The position numbers and the translations under genes are program-made. From Gemmatimonadota bacterium (lineage in GTDB: Bacteria > Gemmatimonadota > Gemmatimonadetes > Gemmatimonadales > Gemmatimonadaceae): a DNA stretch of 62,298 nucleotides. The DNA is taken from positions 1 to 62,298 of the forward strand of contig JAQBPY010000369.1 in the NCBI GenBank assembly GCA_028287285.1, given 5' to 3'. The notes beneath the pieces are model-generated. The model was not told where the DNA came from and ran no database searches. It saw only the letters and a list, made by a program, of their open reading frames with translations. Shown here piece after piece: positions 16,871 through 27,827 of this stretch. Positions within the stretch are counted from its first letter, which is position 1. The number at the start of each line of letters is the position of its first letter.

Positions 16871-19332
16871 TTCGGCCATTCGTGGTTGCACTGTGTCTCG
16901 TCTGTGCGTTCCAGCAGCCCGCCGACCCGCGTGCGCAACTGCGTGCCCTTGCGGATTCCGGCAAGCTCGACGAGGCCGAACGGGTTGCACGCGCCGGCGG
17001 GCCAGCATTGTCAGCGGGCCTGGGTGACATCCTGCGGCTGCGCGGAAAGCTCGCGGCCGCTGACTCCGCATTTCGTGTCGCGCTCACGAGCGATGGGGCA
17101 GGACGCCGGTCTGCTGAGGCGGCACTCGCGGAGCTCGCATACGAGCGCGGCGATCGCGAAGACGCGTTTCGGCGCGCGAGTGCGCTGACATCGGCGTACG
17201 AGAACCCAACGGGGCGGTGGTCAGCGGATGATCGTGTTGCCGCGGGACGTGCCTATGTGGTGTCGGGCGCGCGAACGGCGGTCTCGGTGCGGAAAGCTCT
17301 GGCGGCGTTCGACGCTGCCGTGGCGGCCGATCCGTCCAATATCGAAGCGCGGATCAGGGTGGGAAACTTGTTCCTCGACAAGTACAGCGCTCCCGATGCG
17401 AAGAAATCATTTGACGAGGTGCTGCAGCGCGAGCCGGAAAATCCACGCGCATTGCTGGGGCTCGCGCGCGTAGCGCAGTTCGAGAACAAGCCCGAGGCGA
17501 TGCCGCTGGTGCGCCGGGCGGTCGCGGCCAATCCAACACTTGTTGGAGGTCAGCTGTTCCTGGCAAAAGCCAAGATCGAAGCCGAGGAATACGATTCGGC
17601 GCGCGTCGTCATTCGGCGCGCGCTCGCAGTGGATTCGTCGTCCATGCAGGCGTGGTCGCTGCTTGGCGCCACGGCGTGGATTACGGGTGATTCCGCGGAG
17701 TTCCGCCAGGCGCAGGCTGCTGCGCGACAGCTGAGCTCACATCCGTCGGACTTTTTTGCGGAGCTCGCCGAAGCCGCGGCGCGGCTACACCGGTACGACG
17801 ACGGCAATCGTCTCGCCCGTGAAGCGCTCGCGATGGATTCCAATTCCGTGCGCGCGCTCGGACTCGTTGGGACGAATCAACTTCGGGCGGCGAAGATCGA
17901 AGAGGGACGGGCTACGATAGAGCGCGCATTCGCCATTGATCCGTTCAACCTGTGGCACAAGAACACGCTCGATCTCCTGGACAATCTCGCGAAGTTCAGG
18001 ACGATCGACCGCGGTCATTTTCGTCTTGTCGCCCCGCCAAAGGAGGCGGAGATCCTGTCCATGTACCTCGTGCCGTTGCTCGAGGAAGCGTATGACACCC
18101 TCTCCAACAAGTACAACTACAAGCCCGCAGCTCCCGTGCGGCTGGAGATCTACGGTGAGCACGCGGACTTCTCCGTCCGCACCGTGGGTCTGGTTGGTCT
18201 GGGCGCACTCGGCGTGAGCTTCGGCCCCGTGCTGGCGATGGACGCGCCGTCGTCACGCACGCGCGGTGAGTTCAACTGGGGCTCCACGGCGTGGCACGAG
18301 CTTGCGCATACGTTCACGCTGGGCGTGTCGGGCAACCGTGTCCCGCGGTGGCTCACGGAGGGGCTGTCGGTGCTCGAGGAGCGCCACGCGCGTCCCGGCT
18401 GGGGTGCGAGTGCGTCCGTCGAATTCCTGTCTGCGTACCTGGGCGGACGCATTCGTCCGGTGAGTCAGCTCAATGATGGCTTCGTGCATCCACGTTACGG
18501 TGCCGAGATCATTCACAGCTACTACGATGCGTCGCTCGTGTGCGAGATGATCGAGACGACGAAGGGACGTGGAGCTCTCGTCGCCATGCTGAAAGCATAT
18601 CGCGACGGGTTCGAGACTCCCGCGGTATTCGAGCGCGTGCTTGGCACCAGACCCGCGGACTTCGACACGCAGTTCGATACATGGCTTCGTGCCAAATTTG
18701 CGGTTCCGCTATTGTCCGTCGTGCCGGATACCACGGGTACCGCAGAAGCGAAGGGCCCGTTCGTGGAGGCGATTCGCGCGGGCATCGCATACGTGGGGCA
18801 GGGCCGCCTCGACTCTGCGCGTGCCACGCTGCTTCGTGCCCAGGCGATGTTTCCCGAATATTCCGGCAATGCGGCGCCGGCGATATTTCTGTCGCAGCTG
18901 GCACGCGACCGTGGCGACCTGAAAGAGGCGCTGTCGCAGATTTCACGGTACACGAGCCGCAGCGAGACGTCGTGGGAGGGCAATCTGCTCGAGGCGGACG
19001 TTCGAGAGCGCATGGGTGATTCTGCCGGCGCGCGCGCACCGCTCGAGCGGATGATCTGGATATCGCCGTACGACGTGAGCGTGCATGTTCGTCTCGCACA
19101 GCTGGCAACGAGCACGGGCGATCACGCGTTGGCGGTCCGTGAGCGGCGTGCCGTCGTTGCGCTCGATCCGTCGGATGCGCTGGACGCGCACTATCAGTTG
19201 GCCAGGGCGCTCGCCAACAGCGGCGACACCGCGGGAGCCAGGCGAGAGCTGCTCGGCGTGCTGGAGCAGGCACCCTCGTTCGAGAAGGCGCAGTCGTTGT
19301 TGCTGGAGCTCAAGAACCGAAATCCACGCTGA
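16867..19332 (+). CDS. TPR protein with peptidase MA-like metalloprotease domain
   Basis: This is an 821-residue exported protein. A short signal peptide (MIRPFVVALCLVCAF) is followed by tetratricopeptide-type helical repeats (about 20-370). A gluzincin domain has the zinc motif H477-E-L-A-H481 in TAWHELAHTF and a third ligand E498 in WLTEGLSVLEE, as in the peptidase MA family. More TPR-like repeats (about 600-815) follow. The zinc site appears complete, so it should be an active metalloprotease, unlike its pseudo-caspase neighbour. Its start is a GTG overlapping the previous stop (GTGA). It lies between the caspase-like gene and moxR, so a role in processing or quality control of periplasmic complexes is a fair inference. 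Confidence 0.85.
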   Translation: MIRPFVVALCLVCAFQQPADPRAQLRALADSGKLDEAERVARAGGPALSAGLGDILRLRGKLAAADSAFRVALTSDGAGRRSAEAALAELAYERGDREDAFRRASALTSAYENPTGRWSADDRVAAGRAYVVSGARTAVSVRKALAAFDAAVAADPSNIEARIRVGNLFLDKYSAPDAKKSFDEVLQREPENPRALLGLARVAQFENKPEAMPLVRRAVAANPTLVGGQLFLAKAKIEAEEYDSARVVIRRALAVDSSSMQAWSLLGATAWITGDSAEFRQAQAAARQLSSHPSDFFAELAEAAARLHRYDDGNRLAREALAMDSNSVRALGLVGTNQLRAAKIEEGRATIERAFAIDPFNLWHKNTLDLLDNLAKFRTIDRGHFRLVAPPKEAEILSMYLVPLLEEAYDTLSNKYNYKPAAPVRLEIYGEHADFSVRTVGLVGLGALGVSFGPVLAMDAPSSRTRGEFNWGSTAWHELAHTFTLGVSGNRVPRWLTEGLSVLEERHARPGWGASASVEFLSAYLGGRIRPVSQLNDGFVHPRYGAEIIHSYYDASLVCEMIETTKGRGALVAMLKAYRDGFETPAVFERVLGTRPADFDTQFDTWLRAKFAVPLLSVVPDTTGTAEAKGPFVEAIRAGIAYVGQGRLDSARATLLRAQAMFPEYSGNAAPAIFLSQLARDRGDLKEALSQISRYTSRSETSWEGNLLEADVRERMGDSAGARAPLERMIWISPYDVSVHVRLAQLATSTGDHALAVRERRAVVALDPSDALDAHYQLARALANSGDTAGARRELLGVLEQAPSFEKAQSLLLELKNRNPR

Positions 19333-19351
19333 CCATCACCGAGGAACTTGC

Positions 19352-20383
<1,032 letters not shown>

Positions 20384-20411
20384 GTAACATCCTGCTTTCA
20401 AGCAGCCGTTG

Positions 20412-21311
20412 ATGCCCACCGCCCCCGCATCATTCCTCGACCCCGCGCTGCTCGCGAAGATCTCCGACCTTACACTGTTGGCGCGTACGGTCGTTGACGG
20501 ATTCATGCACGGCCAGCACCGGTCGATGCGGAAGGGCTCATCCATGGATTTCGCCCAGCATCGCTCGTATCAGCCCGGTGACGACCTGCGCCGCATCGAT
20601 TGGCGCGTGTTCGGCCGCACCGACCGCTTCTACATCAAGGAGTACGAAGCGGACACCAACGCGAGCGTCGTATTTGCGCTGGACTCCTCCGCGTCCATGG
20701 ACTTCGGCAGCGGCGCACTCACCAAATACGACTACGGCCGCTTCCTCATCGCGTGCCTCGCATGGTTGTCGCAGCATCAGGGAGATCGGGTTGGACTCGC
20801 CACGTTCACCGGCGATCTCGTCGACGTGGTGCCGGCATCCACGCGGCATCTGCAGCTCCTCTTGCACACCCTCGGCCGCTCGAAGGCAGCCGGCACGGGG
20901 CATCTCACCAACGCCATCGAGAAGCTCACGCATCTCACGTCGCGCGCCGGCATCGTGGCCCTCGTCTCCGACTGCTACGAGCAGCCCGCTGCACTCGGCA
21001 AGGCGGCCGATTCGCTCCGCATGCGTGGGCACGACGTCATCGTCTTCCATCTGGTCGATGCCGCGGAGCGCGATTTTCCCTTTACCGATGCCACAACCTT
21101 CGAGGATCTCGAGAGCGGCGTGCGGCTGCCCATTCGGCCCAATGACCTTCGGGCGAAATACAAGACGTTGACGCAGGCGCACTATGCGGCGGTGGCCGCG
21201 CGGCTCGTGGCATCCGGCGCGGACTACGTTCGCGTGGACACCGACAAGCCGCTCGACGCCGCACTGCATGCCTACCTCGATCGCCGCCTGGCGAGGAGCC
21301 GAGTGCGCTGA
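20412..21311 (+). CDS. DUF58 domain protein (MoxR partner with vWA-like fold)
   Basis: This 299-residue soluble protein is of the DUF58 family. The signature DFAQHRSYQPGDDLRRIDW is near residues 40-60, followed by the vWA-like metal site FALDSSASMDFGSG (D-x-S-x-S) and a typical TFTGDLVDVVP stretch. DUF58 proteins accompany MoxR ATPases and are thought to present substrates or act as metal-dependent adaptors. The ATG at 20412 follows the moxR stop by 28 bases; the TTG at 20409 is an alternative. Its stop overlaps the next start in the form TGATG, so translation is coupled to the BatA-like gene. It carries no signal peptide and should be cytoplasmic. Confidence 0.92.
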   Translation: MPTAPASFLDPALLAKISDLTLLARTVVDGFMHGQHRSMRKGSSMDFAQHRSYQPGDDLRRIDWRVFGRTDRFYIKEYEADTNASVVFALDSSASMDFGSGALTKYDYGRFLIACLAWLSQHQGDRVGLATFTGDLVDVVPASTRHLQLLLHTLGRSKAAGTGHLTNAIEKLTHLTSRAGIVALVSDCYEQPAALGKAADSLRMRGHDVIVFHLVDAAERDFPFTDATTFEDLESGVRLPIRPNDLRAKYKTLTQAHYAAVAARLVASGADYVRVDTDKPLDAALHAYLDRRLARSRVR

Positions 21312-23368
21312 TGGGATTCGGGCTGCTCGTTCCTGCATTCCTGGCCGGCCTCGCCGCGCTGGCGATTCCCGTCGTCCTGCATTTGCGGCACAGGGACAAG
21401 GACCGTCCGCAGCGATTTCCGTCGTTGATGTTCCTGCAGCAGCTGCCCATTCGTATTGCGCAGCGCCGGCGCATCACGGACCTGCCGCTCCTGCTGCTGC
21501 GCGCCCTTGCGCTGGCGCTGCTCGTGCTCGCGTTTGCGCGCCCCGTGTTTTCCCGCACGGCGGCAACCGAACGAGCCAATCGTGCACGCGCTGTCGTGCT
21601 GTTGCTCGATCGCTCGCAGAGCATGGGCCATACGGACGTATGGCCGGCAGCGATGGATTCGGCCAGGCACGTCATCACGTCGCTCGACGGAAACGATCGA
21701 GTCGCGGTGGTGTTCTTCGATGACGAAGCAGAGATCGCCCAGCCATTCACCGTGGACAAGACCGCCGCACTGGCGGCCCTCGGCAAAGCGGCGCCCACGT
21801 CTCGCGGAACTCGCTACGCGTCGGCGCTGCGTGCCGCGCGGCAGCTCATCGTCGCGGCCAATGACGTGAAGGGAGAGATCGTCATCGTCACCGACCTGCA
21901 GCGCAGCGGCGTGTCCGGAGTCGCGGGGCTCGACCTCCCCGAAGGCATGAGTGTTCGGACCATCAGCGTGGGGCCGGTGAGCAAAGCCAATACGGCGGTT
22001 GGATCGGTGGAAGTGCACCACATCGTGGAGCCGACGCGCACCATGCTCTCCGTGCAGGCGCGCGTGATCTCGCGCGAGCTGAAAGCACCGCGCAAGGTGA
22101 AGGCCACGTTGATCCTGAACGGACGCCCGTCGGGCACCCGCGAGGTCACGATCCCTGTAACGGGCGACGTGCCCGTTGCCTTCGATCCCGTGCTCCTGCC
22201 CGCAGGGCGGGTGCGCGGCGCGATCGCCCTCGACCACGATGCGCTCGCCGCCGACGACTCATTCCATTTCGCGTTCAAGGCGGACGATGCCGTGCGCGTG
22301 CTGCTCGTGGCGCCTGAGGATGCAGCCGGCGACGAGACCTTGTTCTTCGAGAGAGCACTCGGCGTGGGCCATTCGCCACTCGTTCACATTCAGCGCGTGA
22401 TTCCCGGTCGGCTCGACGAGCGTGAGCTCGAGGGCGCCGCACTCGTGGTGCTCTGGGATACGCCGGTGCCCACGCTGCCCGCACTCGCACAATGGGTGAG
22501 GCGCGGGGGTGGTCTCGTCGTCGTGCCGGGCAGGCGTTCGGAAGGGCGCGTTGCATCGCCACTGCTTCCGGCCACCATTGGCTCGGCAGTGGATCGTCTC
22601 AATGATCGCGGCGGCTCCCTAGGCGACGTTCGCATGGATCATCCGCTCTTCGCGGCTTTTCGTGCGACCCCTGCGGCACTCAATGCCGCTCGCTTTCTCA
22701 GGTATCCGCGTCTCACGGCCGCGCCGGGGTCAGACGTCATTGCCCGGTTTGACGATGGATTGCCGGCCGTTGTAGAGCGAAAAGAGGGAATGGGGCGCGT
22801 GATGATGATTGTCGCGTCACTGGATTCCAGGTCTGGCGATTTTCCGCTGCAACCCGCGTATCTTCCGTTCCTGCAACGACTTGTACTGTATGGAGCAGGT
22901 CGGGATGTAACCACGCTCTGGCGTGCCACGGGGCAGAGTTGGCTGCTGCCGGGCTCGCTGAAGGAGCCGGCGGTGCTCACCCCGCGCGGAGCCATATTGC
23001 GGCCGGCGCGTGACTCCGTCGGGTCGACTGTGGCGCTCCGCGAATCCGGCGTGTATGCCTTATATGAAGGGCGCGTGCAGGGAGAGCCCGCCGGTCTGCT
23101 TGCTGTGAATGCCCCATCGAGCGAATCGGACCTCACACCGCTGGACGTGCGCGAGCTGCTGCTCGGCGTGAAGCAGAGCGCGGCGTCCGCCGACGCATCC
23201 GTCGATGTACCAACGCAGGCAGAAGTGGAGGGACGACAGCGGCTGTGGCGCATTCTGCTGGCCATCGTCGCGATCCTCCTGATGGCAGAAACGTTCGTCG
23301 CGAACCGAGGCTGGCGCGGCACTGCGACCAGGCTCACCGTGGAACCGTCGGAAGGGAGCGCATCATGA
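21311..23368 (+). CDS. BatA-type membrane protein with vWA domain
   Basis: The protein is 685 residues. It opens with the BatA N-terminal module (FLAGLAALAIPVVLHLRHRD, then a second membrane helix LLLLRALALALLVLAFARPVF). A von Willebrand A domain follows, with metal site LLLDRSQSMG and strand EIVIVTDLQRSG. A glutamine-amidotransferase-like domain comes next, including VLLVAPEDAAGDETLFFERAL and GGGLVVVPGRRS, and then a last membrane helix (ILLAIVAILLMAETFVA). The order matches BatA/Bat-operon proteins that form membrane complexes with MoxR and DUF58. It overlaps the next gene by ATGA. It shares its overall plan with the first gene of the operon, suggesting the two arose by duplication. Confidence 0.9.
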   Translation: MGFGLLVPAFLAGLAALAIPVVLHLRHRDKDRPQRFPSLMFLQQLPIRIAQRRRITDLPLLLLRALALALLVLAFARPVFSRTAATERANRARAVVLLLDRSQSMGHTDVWPAAMDSARHVITSLDGNDRVAVVFFDDEAEIAQPFTVDKTAALAALGKAAPTSRGTRYASALRAARQLIVAANDVKGEIVIVTDLQRSGVSGVAGLDLPEGMSVRTISVGPVSKANTAVGSVEVHHIVEPTRTMLSVQARVISRELKAPRKVKATLILNGRPSGTREVTIPVTGDVPVAFDPVLLPAGRVRGAIALDHDALAADDSFHFAFKADDAVRVLLVAPEDAAGDETLFFERALGVGHSPLVHIQRVIPGRLDERELEGAALVVLWDTPVPTLPALAQWVRRGGGLVVVPGRRSEGRVASPLLPATIGSAVDRLNDRGGSLGDVRMDHPLFAAFRATPAALNAARFLRYPRLTAAPGSDVIARFDDGLPAVVERKEGMGRVMMIVASLDSRSGDFPLQPAYLPFLQRLVLYGAGRDVTTLWRATGQSWLLPGSLKEPAVLTPRGAILRPARDSVGSTVALRESGVYALYEGRVQGEPAGLLAVNAPSSESDLTPLDVRELLLGVKQSAASADASVDVPTQAEVEGRQRLWRILLAIVAILLMAETFVANRGWRGTATRLTVEPSEGSAS

Positions 23369-26300
23369 GTCCGGCCAATCAGCTCTTCGAGTCACTTGCC
23401 GCGCTAAGGCGCCAGTGGCGCCAACGCGTGATTCTCGAGTCGGCCGTCTGGATCGCGGCGTCCGTGCTCGTCGCCATCATTGCCGGTTCGCTCATTACAA
23501 CGTTCCTTGGCGCAACGACCGCCACCGTCGTCGCCATGCGCGTGCTCGGCTACGCGCTCATCGCCGTTGCGATCGTGTACTGGATGATCGTTCCGCTCTC
23601 GCGCCGCATGAGCGAGGAGCGCTTTGCCTTGTATGTCGAGGAGCGTGCGCCGCAGTTGAAGCAGGCGCTGCTCTCGGCCGTGCACGAGCTTCGCGCGCCG
23701 GATGCGCTGCGTGCGTCGCCGTCGCTCACGGCACGGCTCGTGGAGAGAACGCTCGCGGTCGTTCGTCCATTGCAGAAAGACATGGCCATCGAGCGGCCGC
23801 GCATGGTCAAGGCCGCGCGGTCACTCGGCATGGTTGCCGTGGCCGGCGTGCTGCTATTTGTCATCGGCCCCAGCGCGGTGAGCAGGTCGGCCAAGCTGCT
23901 CTTCGCACCGTGGTCCGTGGCCGAGGCTGCCACGCCTGTCATGGCCGTGCACGTGCTGCCCGGCAACGCGGCCATTCCGCGCGGCGCCGCGGTCGACGTC
24001 AAGGCCATGCTCTCCGGATTCAGCGCCGAGGGCGCCGAACTGGTGTTTCGTTCGGATTCGGCGTCGGAGTGGGTGCGTCTGCCCATGTCGCGCGATACCG
24101 TCGCCGGCGCATTCACCTCGCGCGTATTCGACCTCACGCAGGCGACGGAATATTTCGTCGACGCGAATGGTGTGCGCTCGCCCATGTACCGGCTGACCGT
24201 GACGGACATGCCGGCGCTCAAGACGCTGGCGCTGGATCTTCGCTATCCGGCGTACACTGGCCTCGCCACTGAGCACATCGACGAAGGCGGTGACGTCGCG
24301 GCTGTTGTCGGGACCACGGTAACGGTGCACGCGCACATCACGAAACCCGTGCAGAGCGGCGTGCTCGCGTTCGACAACGGAACCACCGTACCATTCCAGA
24401 TCGGAAAGGATGGAACGCTGGCCGCATCGTTCAAGGTAAAGACGACCGGTTTCTATCGCATCGACCTCGTGGCGCCGGATGGCGCGAAGGTTCCGGGCTC
24501 GGTGCAGTTTGCCGTGGACGCGTTGCCGGATCGTGCGCCCAAGGTGTTCATCGACGATCCTGGCCGCGACACCAAGGTGGCCAACATCGAGGAGGTCACC
24601 GTCGCCGTGCGTGCGTCGGACGACTATGGCGTGGACAAGCTGGAGATGCGTTATCGCGTGAACGGCGGCGAGGAAAAATCCGTGGTGCTGGCCGACAGCG
24701 GCAAGAATCACGGCAAGGAGCCGCGCGCCACGCACACGTTGTTCCTCGAGGAATTCACGCTCAAGCCTGGCGACCTCATTGCCTACCACGCCGTTGCCAG
24801 GGATGGCGCGGGCAACGTGGGCATGAGTGACGTGTACTTCCTGGAGGTGCGTGCGTTCGGCAAGAACTATCGGCAGGCCGAGCAGCAGGGCGGTGGGGGC
24901 GGCGGTGGCGGGGGAGGTGGTGACAACCCCGACGCGCTCAATGCGCGCCAGAAGGAGATCGTAGCGGGAACGTTCAACTGGCTGCGTGACAGCGCGACGA
25001 CGCCTGCGCGCCAACGCCGCGAGGACGTCACGACGCTCAACATCGCCGAAGGCCGCCTGCGCGAGGACGTGGCCGGTCTTTCTGCGCGAATGAAGCAGCG
25101 CGGCGTGGCCAAAACCGATACCACGTTCGCGGCCATCCAGGTGGAGCTCGACTCCGCGGTGGTATTCCTCAAGGCCGCCGAGGAACGACTGGTGAAGGCC
25201 GAAGGCAACGCGGCATTGCCAGCCGAGCAACAGGCGCTTCAGCATCTCCAGCGCGCGGAGGAGCTTTACCGCGACGTGAATGTGCAGATGGGCGGACGTC
25301 AGGGCGGCGGCGGCGGCGGTGGCGGCCAGAGTAAGAAGGCCGAAGACCTCGCGGATCTGTTCGAGCTGCAGGTGGACAAGCTCAAGAATCAGTACGAGGC
25401 GGTACAGCAGGAATCGGAGCAGTCCGCGCAGCGCGAGGTGGATGCATCGCTCGAGCGGTTGAAGCAGCTCGCGAGCCGGCAGCAGCAGGAGAACGAGCGG
25501 GCGCAGAAGATGGCCGAAGCGCTGCGCGAGAAGCTGGGCAAGGAATCTGGCGGTGGCGGCGGCGGCGGTGGTTCACAGCGCGATCTTGCCAAGCAGGCAG
25601 AGGAAGAAGCGCGCCGGCTGGAGCGTCTCGCGCGCGAGCAGAAGTCGCCCGAGATGTCCGAAGCCGCGCAGCGCATGCAGGAGGCGGCCGACGCGATGAA
25701 GAAGGCGGCGAGTGGATCGAGTGCGCAGGGTGCCGCGGCGCTGGATCAGCTCAAGCGTGCCGCGAGCGGCGTGGAGAACGCGCGGTCGAGTGCCGTGTCG
25801 TCGGCGGTGAAGAAGCTCGCGGATCAGGCGAAAGACCTGCAGGAGCGTGAGCGCGACATCGCCGATGGGGTAAAGAACCTTGGCGGCGCAACGGGCGACG
25901 AGCGTGCGAAGCAGCTGCAGCAGCTCGGTGCAAAGAAGGATGCGCTCTCGAAGGACGTGGACAAGCTCGCGGCCGATGCGGATCGTCTCTCGCGCGAAGG
26001 GCAGCGCGAGCAGCCGACGGCGGCCGGCAAGCTGGGTGAAACGGCGAATGCGATTCGCGAGCAGCGTGTAAAGGAGAAGATCGACTTTTCCAGGAACGTA
26101 ATGCGGAGTGGGTCGCCCGATTACGCAAATGCGTTTGAGGGGCAGATTGGCGAGAACCTGAAGGACATTGCGGACAAGGCGCGCGATGCGGCTGGTGCGC
26201 TTGGCAACAGCTCGCCGTCGCAGAATCAGGAGAAGGCGCTCGAGCGGGCGCGCGAGCTGGTGCGCGGGCTCGAGTCGCTGCGCGAACGTGTTGGCGACAA

Positions 26301-26904
26301 GGCCGGCAAGGGCCAGGCTGGTCAGCAAGGCAAGGATGGCCAACAACAGGGCAAGGACGGACAACAACAGGGCAAGGACGGACAACAACAGGGCCAAGGC
26401 CAGGGAAAGGGTCAAGGACAGGGCCAGGGCCAGGGCCAGGGGCAACAGGCGCGCGGCAGCCAGCAGGGTGGCGGCGGCGGTGGCGGAAATCCATCACGCA
26501 CCGGCGAGGGGCAGTTCGGCGGCGGCAACGGCACACCAAATGGCCTCGATGCCGGCGACCAGCGTCAGCTCTCACGCGAGCTCGGCATGCGCCGCGCGAA
26601 TGCGGAAGAGCTGCGCAAGGACCTCGTGCGCCAGGGCGTGGACGTAAAGGATCTCGACCAGGCCATCGACGAGCTCAGGAAGCTCGAGACGCGCCGCGGC
26701 TTTGGCGATGAAAAGAGTCTCGCGGACCTTCAATCCTCCGTCATCGAAGGGCTGAAGAACTTCGAGTTCTCCCTGTATCGCAAGCTCGGACTCGGCAACG
26801 ACAGGAGTCCGGCGCTTGGCTCACGCGCGCCGGTGCCCGCCGAATACCGTGCCGACGTGGAAGAGTATTACCGCTCCCTCGCCGGGTCGAAGAAGAAGCC
26901 TTAG
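23365..26904 (+). CDS. Giant DUF4175-like membrane protein with coiled coil and Gln/Gly tail
   Basis: The protein is 1179 residues. Three membrane helices lie near residues 25-75 and 155-175. An Ig/FN3-like region follows (about 270-440), then an unusually long coiled-coil region (about 560-940), interrupted by oligoglycine linkers. A low-complexity segment of GKDGQQQ and GQGQGQ repeats (about 1010-1055) comes before a short C-terminal domain (LSRELGMRRANAEELRKDL). This plan resembles DUF4175 proteins found downstream of MoxR/Bat genes. The ATG at 23365 has GAAGGGAG upstream and overlaps the previous stop. It is the last gene of the operon and converges with the lipoprotein at 26907 with a two-base gap. 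A structural or scaffolding role at the cell envelope is likely. Confidence 0.83.
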   Translation: MSPANQLFESLAALRRQWRQRVILESAVWIAASVLVAIIAGSLITTFLGATTATVVAMRVLGYALIAVAIVYWMIVPLSRRMSEERFALYVEERAPQLKQALLSAVHELRAPDALRASPSLTARLVERTLAVVRPLQKDMAIERPRMVKAARSLGMVAVAGVLLFVIGPSAVSRSAKLLFAPWSVAEAATPVMAVHVLPGNAAIPRGAAVDVKAMLSGFSAEGAELVFRSDSASEWVRLPMSRDTVAGAFTSRVFDLTQATEYFVDANGVRSPMYRLTVTDMPALKTLALDLRYPAYTGLATEHIDEGGDVAAVVGTTVTVHAHITKPVQSGVLAFDNGTTVPFQIGKDGTLAASFKVKTTGFYRIDLVAPDGAKVPGSVQFAVDALPDRAPKVFIDDPGRDTKVANIEEVTVAVRASDDYGVDKLEMRYRVNGGEEKSVVLADSGKNHGKEPRATHTLFLEEFTLKPGDLIAYHAVARDGAGNVGMSDVYFLEVRAFGKNYRQAEQQGGGGGGGGGGGDNPDALNARQKEIVAGTFNWLRDSATTPARQRREDVTTLNIAEGRLREDVAGLSARMKQRGVAKTDTTFAAIQVELDSAVVFLKAAEERLVKAEGNAALPAEQQALQHLQRAEELYRDVNVQMGGRQGGGGGGGGQSKKAEDLADLFELQVDKLKNQYEAVQQESEQSAQREVDASLERLKQLASRQQQENERAQKMAEALREKLGKESGGGGGGGGSQRDLAKQAEEEARRLERLAREQKSPEMSEAAQRMQEAADAMKKAASGSSAQGAAALDQLKRAASGVENARSSAVSSAVKKLADQAKDLQERERDIADGVKNLGGATGDERAKQLQQLGAKKDALSKDVDKLAADADRLSREGQREQPTAAGKLGETANAIREQRVKEKIDFSRNVMRSGSPDYANAFEGQIGENLKDIADKARDAAGALGNSSPSQNQEKALERARELVRGLESLRERVGDKAGKGQAGQQGKDGQQQGKDGQQQGKDGQQQGQGQGKGQGQGQGQGQGQQARGSQQGGGGGGGNPSRTGEGQFGGGNGTPNGLDAGDQRQLSRELGMRRANAEELRKDLVRQGVDVKDLDQAIDELRKLETRRGFGDEKSLADLQSSVIEGLKNFEFSLYRKLGLGNDRSPALGSRAPVPAEYRADVEEYYRSLAGSKKKP
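26329..26391 (+). repeat. 21-bp in-frame tandem repeat, three copies
   Basis: The unit GGCAAGGACGGACAACAACA plus G encodes GKDGQQQ three times inside the giant membrane protein gene, at 26329, 26350 and 26371. The copy number may vary between strains by slippage. Confidence 0.9.
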
Positions 26905-26906
26905 CG

Positions 26907-27827
26907 CTACGGCCGATACTCGTTCCTGAGCAGACTGACGACTCCGCGCGCCGGTCCTGAGGCGCTGTTGGTGAGGACGAGCCGCGGATTTCGGGCCTCC
27001 GGGCGCACCGTGCAGACAAGCACCCGGCGAGAATCAGGTGGCACATCCTGGCAGAACGTCCCCTTCCATGAAACGCGCACGCCGGGTGCGAGGCCTGGTC
27101 CCTGTTCGAACTGCATCTCGGTCCGGTACATCCCTGTCCGGAGGGGCCACGTCACCGAGTCGCCGTTGGCAATGGTGACGGCCTGCGAATCCGCGATCTG
27201 TTCGGAAACCGTGATGATCGAGAGGGCGATGAGCTCCGGCATCCTGGAATCCGCATTGATCGCGGGTTCCCACCTGCTGTCGAACGCCACGCGCGCCATT
27301 CCGATTTTCAAGCCCGTGAGCATGCCGTCCGTGAAGCGCACCACCGATGTATCGGTAATCAGCATTGGCGCACGCACGTGTGGCATGAAATTGCCGGAGT
27401 CGTCGTACGCGGTGATCTGTACGGGTTGGGGCTTTCCACCCAGGACGAGCTGTACAAAAGCGGGAACCCCGAACCTCTTGATCAGGTGGCACCAGACCGG
27501 AGCTCGAGCCATCGTTGTTCCGGACGTGACGACAAGGTGGCCGCGCCCGGTCCTGGAACACGTGATCATTCCATCATTGCTTACCTTCATGATCGCAGCG
27601 GGCGACACGGAGTAGGCAAGCATGGTGTTCGTTACGGGCTGCCCGCGATCATCAAGCCCAGTCACCCCCGCGGCGGCCGGAATTCTGGTATTGATCTCCA
27701 GCGTGTCAGCGGCGAACTGGATGCGCATCGCGTCACGGCGTCCACACGCAGTCAGGCCAGCAACGAGAACCACGAGCCGGCTAAGACGTATGGCGATACA
27801 GGACGAGGATTTCCAGTGATACCCCAT
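26907..27827 (-). CDS. Hypothetical lipoprotein
   Basis: This 306-residue protein has a lipoprotein signal (IAIRLSRLVVLVAGLTAC, with lipobox LTAC). The body has two or more Ig-like regions (DTLEINTRIPAAAGVTGLDDRGQPV, and PVQITAYDDSGNFMPHVRAP), so it probably forms beta-sandwich domains on the cell surface or in the periplasm. The family is not recognised, but the LDDRGQPV pattern recalls Big-type Ig domains. The start is uncertain: the ATG at 27827 lies inside the end of the upstream GNAT gene (47-base overlap), which is unusual, and a GTG further in would leave a shorter signal. It converges with the giant operon protein. Confidence 0.7.
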   Translation of the reverse strand: MGYHWKSSSCIAIRLSRLVVLVAGLTACGRRDAMRIQFAADTLEINTRIPAAAGVTGLDDRGQPVTNTMLAYSVSPAAIMKVSNDGMITCSRTGRGHLVVTSGTTMARAPVWCHLIKRFGVPAFVQLVLGGKPQPVQITAYDDSGNFMPHVRAPMLITDTSVVRFTDGMLTGLKIGMARVAFDSRWEPAINADSRMPELIALSIITVSEQIADSQAVTIANGDSVTWPLRTGMYRTEMQFEQGPGLAPGVRVSWKGTFCQDVPPDSRRVLVCTVRPEARNPRLVLTNSASGPARGVVSLLRNEYRP